Source: Bryobacteraceae bacterium
GTDB lineage: Bacteria > Acidobacteriota > Terriglobia > Bryobacterales > Bryobacteraceae
DNA: 44,502 nucleotides
Direction of reading: 5' to 3'
Assembly: GCA_947458745.1 (NCBI GenBank)
Contig: CANGYQ010000025.1
Location: 1-44,502, forward strand
Shown: piece by piece, positions 8,816-16,768 of the stretch
Position numbering within the stretch: position 1 is the first letter of the stretch
Layout: each line of letters starts with the position of its first letter
Made by a program: the position numbers and the translations under genes
Notes under the pieces: generated by a model
What the model saw: only the letters and a program-made list of their open reading frames with translations
What the model was told of the DNA's origin: nothing
The model's database searches: none

Positions 8816-9133
8816 ATGACCGTATTTGCGATGGGAAAAGTAGCCCCCACGACGCCCGGGACCCCGGTGCTCGTCACGGCTGATTCTAAGGTTCTGGCGG
8901 GGCGAGTGATGTTTGCGGTTCCCACAACCAATACCGGAAAGGTTTACCTAGGCCAACCGGGTATGAACAAGACAACCTTAGCCGGTGTGATGCGTGACTT
9001 CACCCCGGCCCAGGTGGGCCCGCAGGATGGCGCAGTGCTTTGGACCGCGGATGGGTTCTTTCAAATGTCGGAGTACGCCGTTGATGCCGATGTAGCGGGC
9101 GATGGACTGCTGGTAACGTACTGGTTGCCCTAA
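8816..9133 (+). CDS. Small hypothetical protein, beta-rich
   Basis: A 105-residue protein not confidently recognised. AGGAG at 8804-8808 with ATG 8816 sets the start; a GTG at 8813 is in frame but too close to the ribosome site. The sequence is hydrophilic and beta-prone, with VLVTADSKVLAGRVMFAV then TNTGKVYLGQPGMNKTT and a C-terminal LLVTYWLP. The pattern of an NTG.VYLG strand pair resembles small head or fibre-associated proteins of phages, but this is only an impression. It has no signal peptide and no cysteine. It begins 63 bp after the Ig-repeat protein and is probably co-transcribed with it, so the two may act together. Confidence 0.7.
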   Translation: MTVFAMGKVAPTTPGTPVLVTADSKVLAGRVMFAVPTTNTGKVYLGQPGMNKTTLAGVMRDFTPAQVGPQDGAVLWTADGFFQMSEYAVDADVAGDGLLVTYWLP

Positions 9134-9291
9134 CGTTACGAGTTCTACCGCTCCAGGGGAGCGCGGCATTACGATGATGTGCCGTCACGCCCTGCCGCCA
9201 GTTCCAACTGGGGCCCTTCTCTCTGAACTACTCCAAGGACGTCGATATGGTGTACTAGAGAGAGCTGCCCCAAGAGGCGGCGGGAGGATTT

Positions 9292-12129
9292 ATGTACGTC
9301 ACAAGTACATCGCGTGTTCTGCTGCTTTTCGGAACTCTGGCGTGGGCTGTGTTGACCTGTGCCGTGCTGGCGCAAACCCCATCCTCTCTCCAGATCACGC
9401 ACGGACCCGTCCACGATTCGCTCACATACAGTACGGTCCGTATCACTTGGTTCACTTCCGCCCCCGCCACCACTTACATTGAGTACGGACCCGATAGCCC
9501 GACCCTTCGCATGAATCGGCGGAACGGCGGCCTTCGCACTACGCATTCCTTCTTTATTTCTGGCTTACTCCCCGATACGGCCTATAACTATCGTGCTTGC
9601 TCCGCACCAAGAGCGACCGAACCGGGGACGTGCTCCGCGATCCGCTCATTCAAGACACCCCCCGCGCCCTCATCCGCACCGGCGCTGCCTGAGCCGCCAC
9701 GGCGATTGGTAGACGTCACCATGCCCTCCGGTTTTGGCGAATCCTTTGCAATTGACGCGCAGTGCAGCAATCTGGAAGACGTTCTCAAGCAATTGGTCAC
9801 CTTGGAAGGCGATCAGAACCATGAGATCACCATCCCCGCGGGCACAACATGCTTTGGCCCCGTGATCTTCCCGCATCGCCCGAAACACACGGGTGTGATT
9901 GTGGTGCGGAGTACGGGCTCTCTACCGCCCGAGGGCACGCGAGTCGACGCCAGCACATTGCCTCAAATGGCTAGCTTTGTCACGAACGCCATTCCGGAAG
10001 GCAACCGGCTTAGTATCAATTCCATTCCCGCCACCTGTTCTCCCGGACAGTTGGCCTGGACCTGGGATGTACCAGGCATGAGTTTATTCGTTTGCTCTGC
10101 CCAGGGTTCCTCCGGAGGTGCGAAACGATTGGACAATGCCTACATTGGCGGTGGTTCGGCCGTTGTTCTCACTGTAGGCTCTCATGGATACCTTACGGGG
10201 AATGTGGTCCGTGTCACTGGTACGGGCCTGGGTGTCGACAATGCCAATTGGCGTATCACAGTGCTGGACGAACACAATTTTGTGCTGGATGGATCCCGAG
10301 GGCGCGGCACCTATTCGAACAGTGGCACGGTAGCTCGCAACGATAACTGGACCCAGGTGACTCACCGCAGCGGTCCGGAGCTGCCGGCGGAATGCTCGGT
10401 CAATGATTGGTTCTATCGAACGCCAGCGAACGGCTCTTCCGCCTTCTGGTGCACGGCACCGAACACCTGGGGGTTGCGCCGCGCCGTGGCCGCTGCGGAA
10501 GTGGAGGCCATTCAGTTTCAGGACAATGCTCGCGGTTACCGTTTTGTAGGGCTTGAAGTCACTCATGCGCCCGTTCCCGACCCTCATCCACCGGGGTGGG
10601 ACGAACCCAGTTATAGCCAAGGGTCCTATAACTCTCTCATCTATACGAAGATGAGCAACGATTCGATTCTTTTTGATCGGTGCGATATTCATGGTCAGGA
10701 CTATCCGGGCCGTCTGGCACGGGGGGTTTCGCTTTATGGGTCCAATGTCGGCGTCATCAATTCCCGTATCTACAAGGTGAACCGGTGGATGGGAACCGCC
10801 CCCGCCGGGGCATTTCGGGAGTCGGTGGCCGTGGCTATCGTGGGGCCGGGCCCGGGGCTATTGGAGAACAACTTCCTTGAAGCGATCGGTATTACCGTCT
10901 TCTTTCCTGATCTGAGCCGCAATGCGATACCAGCGGCGGATTATGTCATCCGCAACAATTATTTTTCGCATAGCGAGCGATATCTGTTTGGTTCTCCTTT
11001 TAACGTCTCGAAAAAGAATTACATGAACCGCCAGATACTCGAGTTTAAGGCAGCGCAGCGGGTATTGGTGGAGAAGAATATCTTTGACGGCAATTGGAAT
11101 GATGTGACCCAGGGGGCTATTTTGTTACTTACGCCACGGGCCACGACCACGGCTACGCCGAAGACGATTGACCGGATTGAAGATGGAACGGTTACTCTGG
11201 CCAGCCGTCCGGTGACGAACCTGGCGGATCCCTTCTCCGCCGAACAACTGGTGTTGATCAGCCGGGCCGGACAGTATAGCGGCCTTTGGTTCGTCGATGC
11301 CGTAAAGGATTCAACGTCATTCACGCTGCGCGCCGCGGCCACCGGTTCCGGGAATAGCGAAACCGTGCCCACCGGCACCGTGACCGGCGGAACCGTGGAA
11401 CAGGCTTCCAGCTTCATGCAGATCTCCGATATCGATTTCCAAAACAACGTATTCCGCCGGGCACCACACTTGATGTTGATTGCGGGCCATGACGAACCAT
11501 CGGGGAACTTCATGACCCGGACGACGCAACGGATACGGGTCTCCAACAATCTGGTCTACGACATCAATGCACGACGGCACTCTCAGGGCGGCTACATGTC
11601 ACCGTTGAGCACGAGTGATTTTGGACGATTGGGGATCGCCTTTTCCATCGACAGCGGCACCGAAGACGTCACCATCACGAACAATACTGTCATTGATGTC
11701 AAAGGGAACTCGCCCCAGTTCTTGTTTACCGATGCTGCTTCATTAGGCCGCAATACAGGGCTCAACCTGCGCGACAACATTATGACGGGCGAGAGACCCG
11801 CAGTGCATAGCATCAGTGGCCAAGTGTTCGGTACCGATTCTCTCAGTCGCGAGTTTGTGATGGGACAGAATCCAGCGTGGACTGTATTAGGGAATATCTT
11901 TTGCTGCAATTTAGCTAGCCAAGCGAAGGTTCCGGCGAATAATGTTGTGCTAGTGTCGTCACCAGACTTTGTGGATACGAATGGCTGGAACTTTCGATTG
12001 GTGGAATCCAGCCCGTATCGAGGGACCGGGGCGATGGGCACTGACCCGGGCGTGAACATGACGGAATTGGAGAAAGCTCTCGGCCAGCCAGTCCAAAAGC
12101 TACTGAGGGAGCCCGGTGGCGTCCCGTGA
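9292..12129 (+). CDS. Secreted FN3 plus parallel beta-helix protein, paralogue 1
   Basis: A 945-residue secreted protein. Residues 1-28 form a signal peptide (hydrophobic LLLFGTLAWAVLTCAVLA then Q). An FN3-like domain follows (about 33-120: TYSTVRITWFTSAPATTYIEYG ... LLPDTAYNYRACSAP in separate strands), like the N-terminal domain of purple acid phosphatases. Next is a conserved block (CSNLEDVL.QL ... IPAGTTC.GPVIFP.RP.HTG), one GxHGYxxGNVVRV module (about residue 300), a two-cysteine segment (AECSVNDWFYR ... FWCTAPNTW), then a right-handed beta-helix with repeated short turns (IDRC/DIHG, ENNFLEAIGITVFFP, NNYFSH, EKNIFDGNW, NNVFRRAP, NNTVID). The family includes pectate-lyase-like lyases and C5-epimerases, so polysaccharide modification is plausible, but catalytic residues cannot be assigned. 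GGGAGG precedes ATG 9292. Two paralogues are at 16769-20158 and 29752-32853. Confidence 0.8.
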   Translation: MYVTSTSRVLLLFGTLAWAVLTCAVLAQTPSSLQITHGPVHDSLTYSTVRITWFTSAPATTYIEYGPDSPTLRMNRRNGGLRTTHSFFISGLLPDTAYNYRACSAPRATEPGTCSAIRSFKTPPAPSSAPALPEPPRRLVDVTMPSGFGESFAIDAQCSNLEDVLKQLVTLEGDQNHEITIPAGTTCFGPVIFPHRPKHTGVIVVRSTGSLPPEGTRVDASTLPQMASFVTNAIPEGNRLSINSIPATCSPGQLAWTWDVPGMSLFVCSAQGSSGGAKRLDNAYIGGGSAVVLTVGSHGYLTGNVVRVTGTGLGVDNANWRITVLDEHNFVLDGSRGRGTYSNSGTVARNDNWTQVTHRSGPELPAECSVNDWFYRTPANGSSAFWCTAPNTWGLRRAVAAAEVEAIQFQDNARGYRFVGLEVTHAPVPDPHPPGWDEPSYSQGSYNSLIYTKMSNDSILFDRCDIHGQDYPGRLARGVSLYGSNVGVINSRIYKVNRWMGTAPAGAFRESVAVAIVGPGPGLLENNFLEAIGITVFFPDLSRNAIPAADYVIRNNYFSHSERYLFGSPFNVSKKNYMNRQILEFKAAQRVLVEKNIFDGNWNDVTQGAILLLTPRATTTATPKTIDRIEDGTVTLASRPVTNLADPFSAEQLVLISRAGQYSGLWFVDAVKDSTSFTLRAAATGSGNSETVPTGTVTGGTVEQASSFMQISDIDFQNNVFRRAPHLMLIAGHDEPSGNFMTRTTQRIRVSNNLVYDINARRHSQGGYMSPLSTSDFGRLGIAFSIDSGTEDVTITNNTVIDVKGNSPQFLFTDAASLGRNTGLNLRDNIMTGERPAVHSISGQVFGTDSLSREFVMGQNPAWTVLGNIFCCNLASQAKVPANNVVLVSSPDFVDTNGWNFRLVESSPYRGTGAMGTDPGVNMTELEKALGQPVQKLLREPGGVP

Positions 12130-12181
12130 AAGGCTGCTTCGCCTCCACAGGGTGGCAAGGACAAACTGGCCCCGGCCAAGA

Positions 12182-13414
12182 CTAACCGTCAATGAGGCCG
12201 GCCAGGCGTTGCGTACGTAGGCGAGCATCAAAGGTTTGCTGAAACCACTCTCCGGGAGTGTGCACGGTGGCGGGCATGGCCAGCAGCTCCATCAACTGAG
12301 CATCCGCCTTCTCATCAGGAGTATCGGGATAGATGATGACCGCAGGGGTATCGGTCCGGGACAGCAGGGAGTCGGTAGGCGATCCGGGTTTCGTGTAGGC
12401 CAGGATGGGGCGGCCGATCTGGAGGTATTGGAAGATCTTCGAGGGCAACTGTACCGCACTGATCTCGACATCTAATAAGAGCTGGTAGTCGGATTCGCAG
12501 AGCTGCCGGTGCGCTTCCGCCCAGGGCACGCTTATCCCATCATAGTAAAGCGTTTTTGAGGCAACCAAACGAGTAGCCAGGGTCTCAGACAGGATGCCGG
12601 GCTCCAAACCACCCACCAGTTTGATCCGCAGCTTAGCGGGATCAAGACGTCCATTGTCGATCAACCGGGCGACTGACGCGAGCAACCGGTTGGGTTTACG
12701 CTCACTGTAGATCTCACCGGTGTGTGTGATCACCTGGTAGTCACGCACAGGTAGTGCGGGCACAGGCGCCATGTCCTCCGCATCGATACCATTCATGATG
12801 CAGTGCAGTTTATGGGCTAGATGAGGGTACAACTTCTGCCAGGACTCATGAACGGCCGGGGTATTGGCAACCACGACATCGGCGTGATTCATGATGTAGC
12901 GCTCGAGAAGAATATCGGTCCGGTCGGAGATCCAGCCCAACGGATCCTTGGCACTGCTAGCGAGCCGGCCGGGGGCATAGGCCATCGGATCCCGGAAATC
13001 GGCGATCCACCGGATGGTGGGATACCGGCGTTTCAAGCGAAGAGCAACGATGTGGGTATTGACCGTAGGGAATGTTGAGATGACACAGTGGTTAGGCTGC
13101 TGACGGACCACACGGTCGGCAGTCTCAACAGCGGCGAAGTTCCAAATAAAGGACTCATCATGCGGGAACAGCGTCCGGCGGAGCAAACGCTCAAACAGGC
13201 GGAGCGGGTGCTGATTCTTCAGTACCCGGTTGATGTCCCGAACATGGATGACTTCACCGGGCACGGTGCCGGGAGGGCTGGGTGGGGCGGAGGTTAGAAC
13301 CTGGACTGGGTAGCCCATCCGGGTGAGGTACTTGGCGAAGTGACCAGGGCGTACGACGCCCGCCGCAACCGTCGGCCAGTAGTAGTAAGCGATCAGAAGA
13401 ACAGGACGTTTCAA
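12182..13414 (-). CDS. Family 4 glycosyltransferase (GT-B fold)
   Basis: A 410-residue glycosyltransferase. The N-terminus RPVLLIAYYYWPTVAAGVVR is the first strand and glycine-rich turn of the acceptor domain; DFRDPMAYAPG, ANTPAVHESWQKLYP and NGIDAEDM follow in the middle, as in WcaI/EpsF-type GT4 enzymes that recognise a host of nucleotide sugars. The C-terminal domain has THTGEIYSERKPNRLLASVA, then a shortened donor region (LQIGRPILAYTKPGSPTDSLL) in place of the classical E-x7-E block. It lies 4 bp after wecB in the same direction, so the two are surely co-transcribed; transfer of ManNAc or ManNAcA would be a reasonable guess but is not shown by the sequence. It is convergent with the beta-helix gene that ends at 12129. 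Confidence 0.85.
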   Translation of the reverse strand: MKRPVLLIAYYYWPTVAAGVVRPGHFAKYLTRMGYPVQVLTSAPPSPPGTVPGEVIHVRDINRVLKNQHPLRLFERLLRRTLFPHDESFIWNFAAVETADRVVRQQPNHCVISTFPTVNTHIVALRLKRRYPTIRWIADFRDPMAYAPGRLASSAKDPLGWISDRTDILLERYIMNHADVVVANTPAVHESWQKLYPHLAHKLHCIMNGIDAEDMAPVPALPVRDYQVITHTGEIYSERKPNRLLASVARLIDNGRLDPAKLRIKLVGGLEPGILSETLATRLVASKTLYYDGISVPWAEAHRQLCESDYQLLLDVEISAVQLPSKIFQYLQIGRPILAYTKPGSPTDSLLSRTDTPAVIIYPDTPDEKADAQLMELLAMPATVHTPGEWFQQTFDARLRTQRLAGLIDG

Positions 13415-13418
13415 TCGC

Positions 13419-14546
13419 TCAGTCCACCTTCAAGAATTCGCGAATCGTGGCGGTGATCCGTTCACTGGCATGGCCATCACCATAGGGATTGTGGATCAAC
13501 GATCGCCGCTGATATTCGGCGGGATTGGCCAGTAGCTCCGTCACGGAGTCAACGATCTTCCGGGTGTCGTTACCGACCAACGTGGCCGTTCCGGCCGCAA
13601 CTGCCTCCGGCCGCTCGGTCACCTCGCGCAGAACGAAGATTGGCTTCCCCAGCGAAGGACCTTCTTCCTGAATGCCGCCGGAGTCGGTCAGCAGCAGGTA
13701 GGCCCGCCGCATGAGGTCCACGCAATCCACATAGTCTAGGGGCTCAATGAGGTGGATGTTGGCCCGGCCCGAAAGATGCTGGTAGACCGGTTTGGTGACG
13801 TTGGGGTTGGGGTGGACCGGATAGACCAGTTCGACATCCTCGCGGTCTGCCAACTCACTCAATGCCTTGCAGATGCGCTCCAACCCTTCGCCAAAACTTT
13901 CCCGCCGGTGCGCCGTGACGAAAATCAGCTTCTTGGCGGGGTTCAGGAAGCTCCAGTCACGAGGCGATGCTAAGGTGCCTTCGACCAGGCGATCGCGGAC
14001 GTCCAACACCGCATCGATACCGGAATTTCCCGTCACGGTGATGATCTCGGGCGGAACTCCTTCTTTCTTGAGGTTGTCGCTGGACCATTCAGTGGCGGCG
14101 AAGTGAAACGCCGTCAGTTTGCCGACCAATACCCGGTTCATCTCTTCCGGGAAGGGCTGCCGCATATTCCACGTGCGCAATCCGGCCTCAATGTGACCAA
14201 CAGGAATATTGGCATAGAAAGCCGCCAAGGCTCCGCAGAACGTGGTGGTGGTATCGCCTTGAACCAGCACCATATCCGGCTTTTCCGCCAATAGGACCGG
14301 CTCGATCTCGGCCAGCATCCGGGCCATCGACTGCGCGAGTGTCTGGCCGGGCCGCATGATGCCCAGGTCGTGATCGGGCTGGACTTCAAAAATACCCAAC
14401 ACCTGGTCCAGCATTTCCCGATGCTGCGCCGTGACACACACCCGAACATCCATATCCGGTTGATTTTTCATGTACTTAACAACCGGGCACATCTTGATGG
14501 CCTCAGGGCGTGTTCCGAACACGAAAAGAACCTTGTGTTTACTCAT
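13419..14546 (-). CDS. wecB: UDP-N-acetylglucosamine 2-epimerase (non-hydrolysing)
   Basis: Converts UDP-GlcNAc to UDP-ManNAc, the substrate of WecC. The 375-residue protein has the family landmarks in order: VLFVFGTRPEAIKMCPVVK at the N-terminus, VTAQHREMLDQVL, VQGDTTTTFCGALAAFY, GHIEAGLRTWNMRQPFPEE with NRVL, VTAHRRESFG, and LTDSGGIQEEGPSLGKP near the C-terminus. The frame is open further to 14588, but ATG 14546 gives the usual length and starts just before the first beta strand. It sits in a minus-strand set with a methyltransferase upstream (14726-15472) and a glycosyltransferase 4 bp downstream. On the circle wecC lies in another operon, so UDP-ManNAcA synthesis is split between transcripts. 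Confidence 0.95.
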   Translation of the reverse strand: MSKHKVLFVFGTRPEAIKMCPVVKYMKNQPDMDVRVCVTAQHREMLDQVLGIFEVQPDHDLGIMRPGQTLAQSMARMLAEIEPVLLAEKPDMVLVQGDTTTTFCGALAAFYANIPVGHIEAGLRTWNMRQPFPEEMNRVLVGKLTAFHFAATEWSSDNLKKEGVPPEIITVTGNSGIDAVLDVRDRLVEGTLASPRDWSFLNPAKKLIFVTAHRRESFGEGLERICKALSELADREDVELVYPVHPNPNVTKPVYQHLSGRANIHLIEPLDYVDCVDLMRRAYLLLTDSGGIQEEGPSLGKPIFVLREVTERPEAVAAGTATLVGNDTRKIVDSVTELLANPAEYQRRSLIHNPYGDGHASERITATIREFLKVD

Positions 14547-14725
14547 AAAGGAAGTCTCATTAATAGCAAGTGAGGGGGGAGATGGCAAATGTACGCCAAT
14601 GAGGGAGATATCGGCCAGTGAGCGGCAAAGCTCGGGCCGGATGCCTCGCGGTAGTGAAAAACATCGTCAGCCCCCGATCACGTTGGGTGCCGCCGCTATC
14701 ACGTTGATTCGATGACACGTACTCG

Positions 14726-15472
14726 TCATCGGGCGGATTGCGGAACGCGGAAGACGATATGTATCCAGTTTCCGTGGGGTTGATTCAGGCGGGCCTGGAT
14801 ATTGTTCAAGACAATCGCCAGTTTGGCTGGCACCTTGGCCCAGAGGGGTAACGGACCCGGCTTGGCGAGACGCTGACCGCATCCAGAGCAGGCCTCATCC
14901 TGATAATAGGTGCCCCAAGGATTACCGACCAGATCGAGGAGCCAAGTTGAGAGAGCATTGGTGCGTTCACAATTCTCCCCAACGAAGTGGATTGACTCAA
15001 CTTCCAGGCTGGAGAACAGTTGCCGGAGGCGGGCTTCGTCGAACTCGTTCACATGTCCCCAGGGAGGATTGATCTTGCCGCAATTGGAACAGGTCAGACG
15101 GCCGAGGCGCGTGTCCTGGCGGTAGGGCACGCCGATCAACACCCGGTCAGCGGACACACGGGCGATCTCGCGGGCTGCCGCTTCAACGGCGGGAATGTGC
15201 TCTAGGACCTCCGCGCAAAGAATGAAGTCGAAGCTGCGATCTGGGAACTGGAGCGCAGTGACGTCACCGGCCACACACTCGGCACCCGGAATATCAGGCT
15301 GAGCTAGGTCAAGCGCCACGACGTGGGAGTAGTGTTCCGCCAACAAGCGGGTATAGTGCCCGTCGCGAGCGCCGATATCGAGTGCTCGCGCACCGCGGCC
15401 AAACAAGGATACGAGAGACCGTTCACGGGCTTGTTCGCTTTCGGTTAAGCGATATTTGGTGAGTTCTGCCAT
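14726..15472 (-). CDS. Class I SAM-dependent methyltransferase with two CxxC pairs
   Basis: A 248-residue methyltransferase. Motif I is ALDIGARDGHYTRLLAEHY (about residues 29-47), the acidic strand-2 end is VVALDLAQPD, and FDFILCAEVLEHIPAVEAA is the typical post-I region. After the fold come two cysteine pairs, CSNCGKINPPWGH and CSGCGQRL, about 75 residues apart, which could bind a metal ion. ATG 15472 is chosen because MAELTKYRLTESEQARER is a natural family start. The frame runs open far upstream (to 16249), so a longer N-terminus, for example from an ATG near 15562, cannot be excluded. It is likely the first gene of the minus-strand set with wecB and the glycosyltransferase, 179 bp before wecB. 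A sugar or glycolipid methyltransferase is the likely role. Confidence 0.82.
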   Translation of the reverse strand: MAELTKYRLTESEQARERSLVSLFGRGARALDIGARDGHYTRLLAEHYSHVVALDLAQPDIPGAECVAGDVTALQFPDRSFDFILCAEVLEHIPAVEAAAREIARVSADRVLIGVPYRQDTRLGRLTCSNCGKINPPWGHVNEFDEARLRQLFSSLEVESIHFVGENCERTNALSTWLLDLVGNPWGTYYQDEACSGCGQRLAKPGPLPLWAKVPAKLAIVLNNIQARLNQPHGNWIHIVFRVPQSAR

Positions 15473-15788
15473 GACCTTTGACTGAGCCAAGCTGGAAGAC
15501 TCCGCCTGGGCTTGAATGGACTCAAGTACTCCAATTCCAGGGTACTCGTTAATCTCCTCGACCATTGTGGCGGAAACTGTGGCGGGAACTCTCAGATTCA
15601 CCGCTGCAGTTCCAACGTTCATTCCGGGCGTTCGGTACTGGTGTCCGGCAAGAGAGACCCGGAAGTTTGCACCACATTGGTCACTGGCCTCCTTGGGAAA
15701 CAATCGGTTTCCTTTCAACATGTTCCTACTCTTCACAGCGCATACAGACAAGCCGGGCAGTTCTGCTGTCGGTGGAGGAATGGGATTG
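15473..15788. other. Divergent intergenic region
   Basis: About 316 bp separate the methyltransferase start (15472, minus) from the secreted protein start (15789, plus). It should hold both promoters, but I see no convincing -35/-10 pair. The minus frame stays open through it, so part may be a longer N-terminus of the methyltransferase. Confidence 0.4.
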
Positions 15789-16766
15789 ATGATAACCAGA
15801 ATCTCGCTAGCGGCGGCCTTGATTGTTTGTTCATGGGGACTGTCTGTGGGCCAAACGAGAGTCGACCTGCAGAACCAGGGGCGGAATGTCGACTTCTCGA
15901 CATCGGCCACCACGCGGCCGATCAAGACGGGTACGGTGACACCGTCCACTTGCGCGGTGGGCGAGATGTTTTTCAAGACCGATTCGCCGGCCGGTTCGAA
16001 TCTGCTGGCTTGCACATCGGCGAACACATGGTCATTGCAAGCAGGCGGGAGTGCTTCTTTGCCATCCTCGACGGGGAACGCAAACCGGGCACTCTTCACA
16101 GATGGAACGATACCGGCCTGGCGCACGATCTCTGCGGGAGGGTCCGGGGCATTGCAGTTGACGCCCACGGCCACTGAGCTGGGGATCGACATCGTCTCGG
16201 CCGTGGTTCCAGTGAAGGCGGCCGCCAATACCTTTACCGGGCTGAACACCTTCGATCAAGGTGTTCAGTTCACTCCACAGACGGCTCCCGGATCACCGGC
16301 CAATGGGCGGGTTTGGTACGACACAGGCCTCAATCGTTTCCGGCTGCGGGAGAACGGGGTCACGGCTGACCTGCGGAATTCGACTATGGGTGTATACCTC
16401 AGCGCGCCGGCAGCAGGAGTGCCGGCCAGTTCAACGCAGTTCTTCGCACCAACGGGAGCTGTATTTTCGTCGACGGAGTCCACCCGTCAAGTGGCGGTTC
16501 CGATGGCGGGTACACTGCGGGATCTGGTGGTTCGCACATCGAGCAGCCAACCGAGCACCGGATCACTGGTTTGTACGCTGCGAGTGAATGGCGTGTCGAC
16601 AGCGCTGGGGGCGACAACGGCGGCCAATGCGGCTGCGGGAACCTTTACCGACCTGACGGATACCGTCACCGTGGCGGCTTTGGATCTGATTTCGATCTCG
16701 TGCGCGAATACGGCCACGGCTGCCAGTGCGACGGTCTCGGGGATCTCCTTCCGGATGGTGCAATAG
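15789..16766 (+). CDS. Secreted fibre-like protein, unknown function
   Basis: A 325-residue protein with a signal peptide (MITRISLAAALIVCSWGLSVGQ). GGAGG at 15774-15778 lies 10 bp before ATG 15789, favouring that start; an ATG at 15780 is in frame but too close. After the signal comes a segment with two cysteines (STCAVGEMFFKTDSPAG ... ACTSANTWSLQ) that matches a segment in the three FN3/beta-helix proteins of this plasmid. Next is a stalk-like stretch (NTFTGLNTFDQGVQF then GSPANGRVWYDTGLNRFRLR) of the kind found in tail-fibre and trimeric adhesin stalks, and a C-terminal beta-rich Thr/Ala/Ser domain with two cysteines. It is followed after 2 bp by the second beta-helix gene, so they form an operon and probably act outside the cell together. 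The function is unknown. Confidence 0.75.
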   Translation: MITRISLAAALIVCSWGLSVGQTRVDLQNQGRNVDFSTSATTRPIKTGTVTPSTCAVGEMFFKTDSPAGSNLLACTSANTWSLQAGGSASLPSSTGNANRALFTDGTIPAWRTISAGGSGALQLTPTATELGIDIVSAVVPVKAAANTFTGLNTFDQGVQFTPQTAPGSPANGRVWYDTGLNRFRLRENGVTADLRNSTMGVYLSAPAAGVPASSTQFFAPTGAVFSSTESTRQVAVPMAGTLRDLVVRTSSSQPSTGSLVCTLRVNGVSTALGATTAANAAAGTFTDLTDTVTVAALDLISISCANTATAASATVSGISFRMVQ

Positions 16767-16768
16767 CT

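Noticed and set aside
5834..9133. Prophage remnant
   Set aside because: Only a vague resemblance of two proteins to phage structural parts; no terminase, portal, capsid or lysis gene is present.
14726..16249. 507-codon reading of the methyltransferase
   Set aside because: The added N-terminus crosses the divergent region and the secreted-protein gene on the other strand, and has no domain pattern; the family start is at 15472.
16571..16768. N-terminal extension of beta-helix paralogue 2
   Set aside because: It overlaps the preceding gene in another frame, and a signal peptide begins at 16769.
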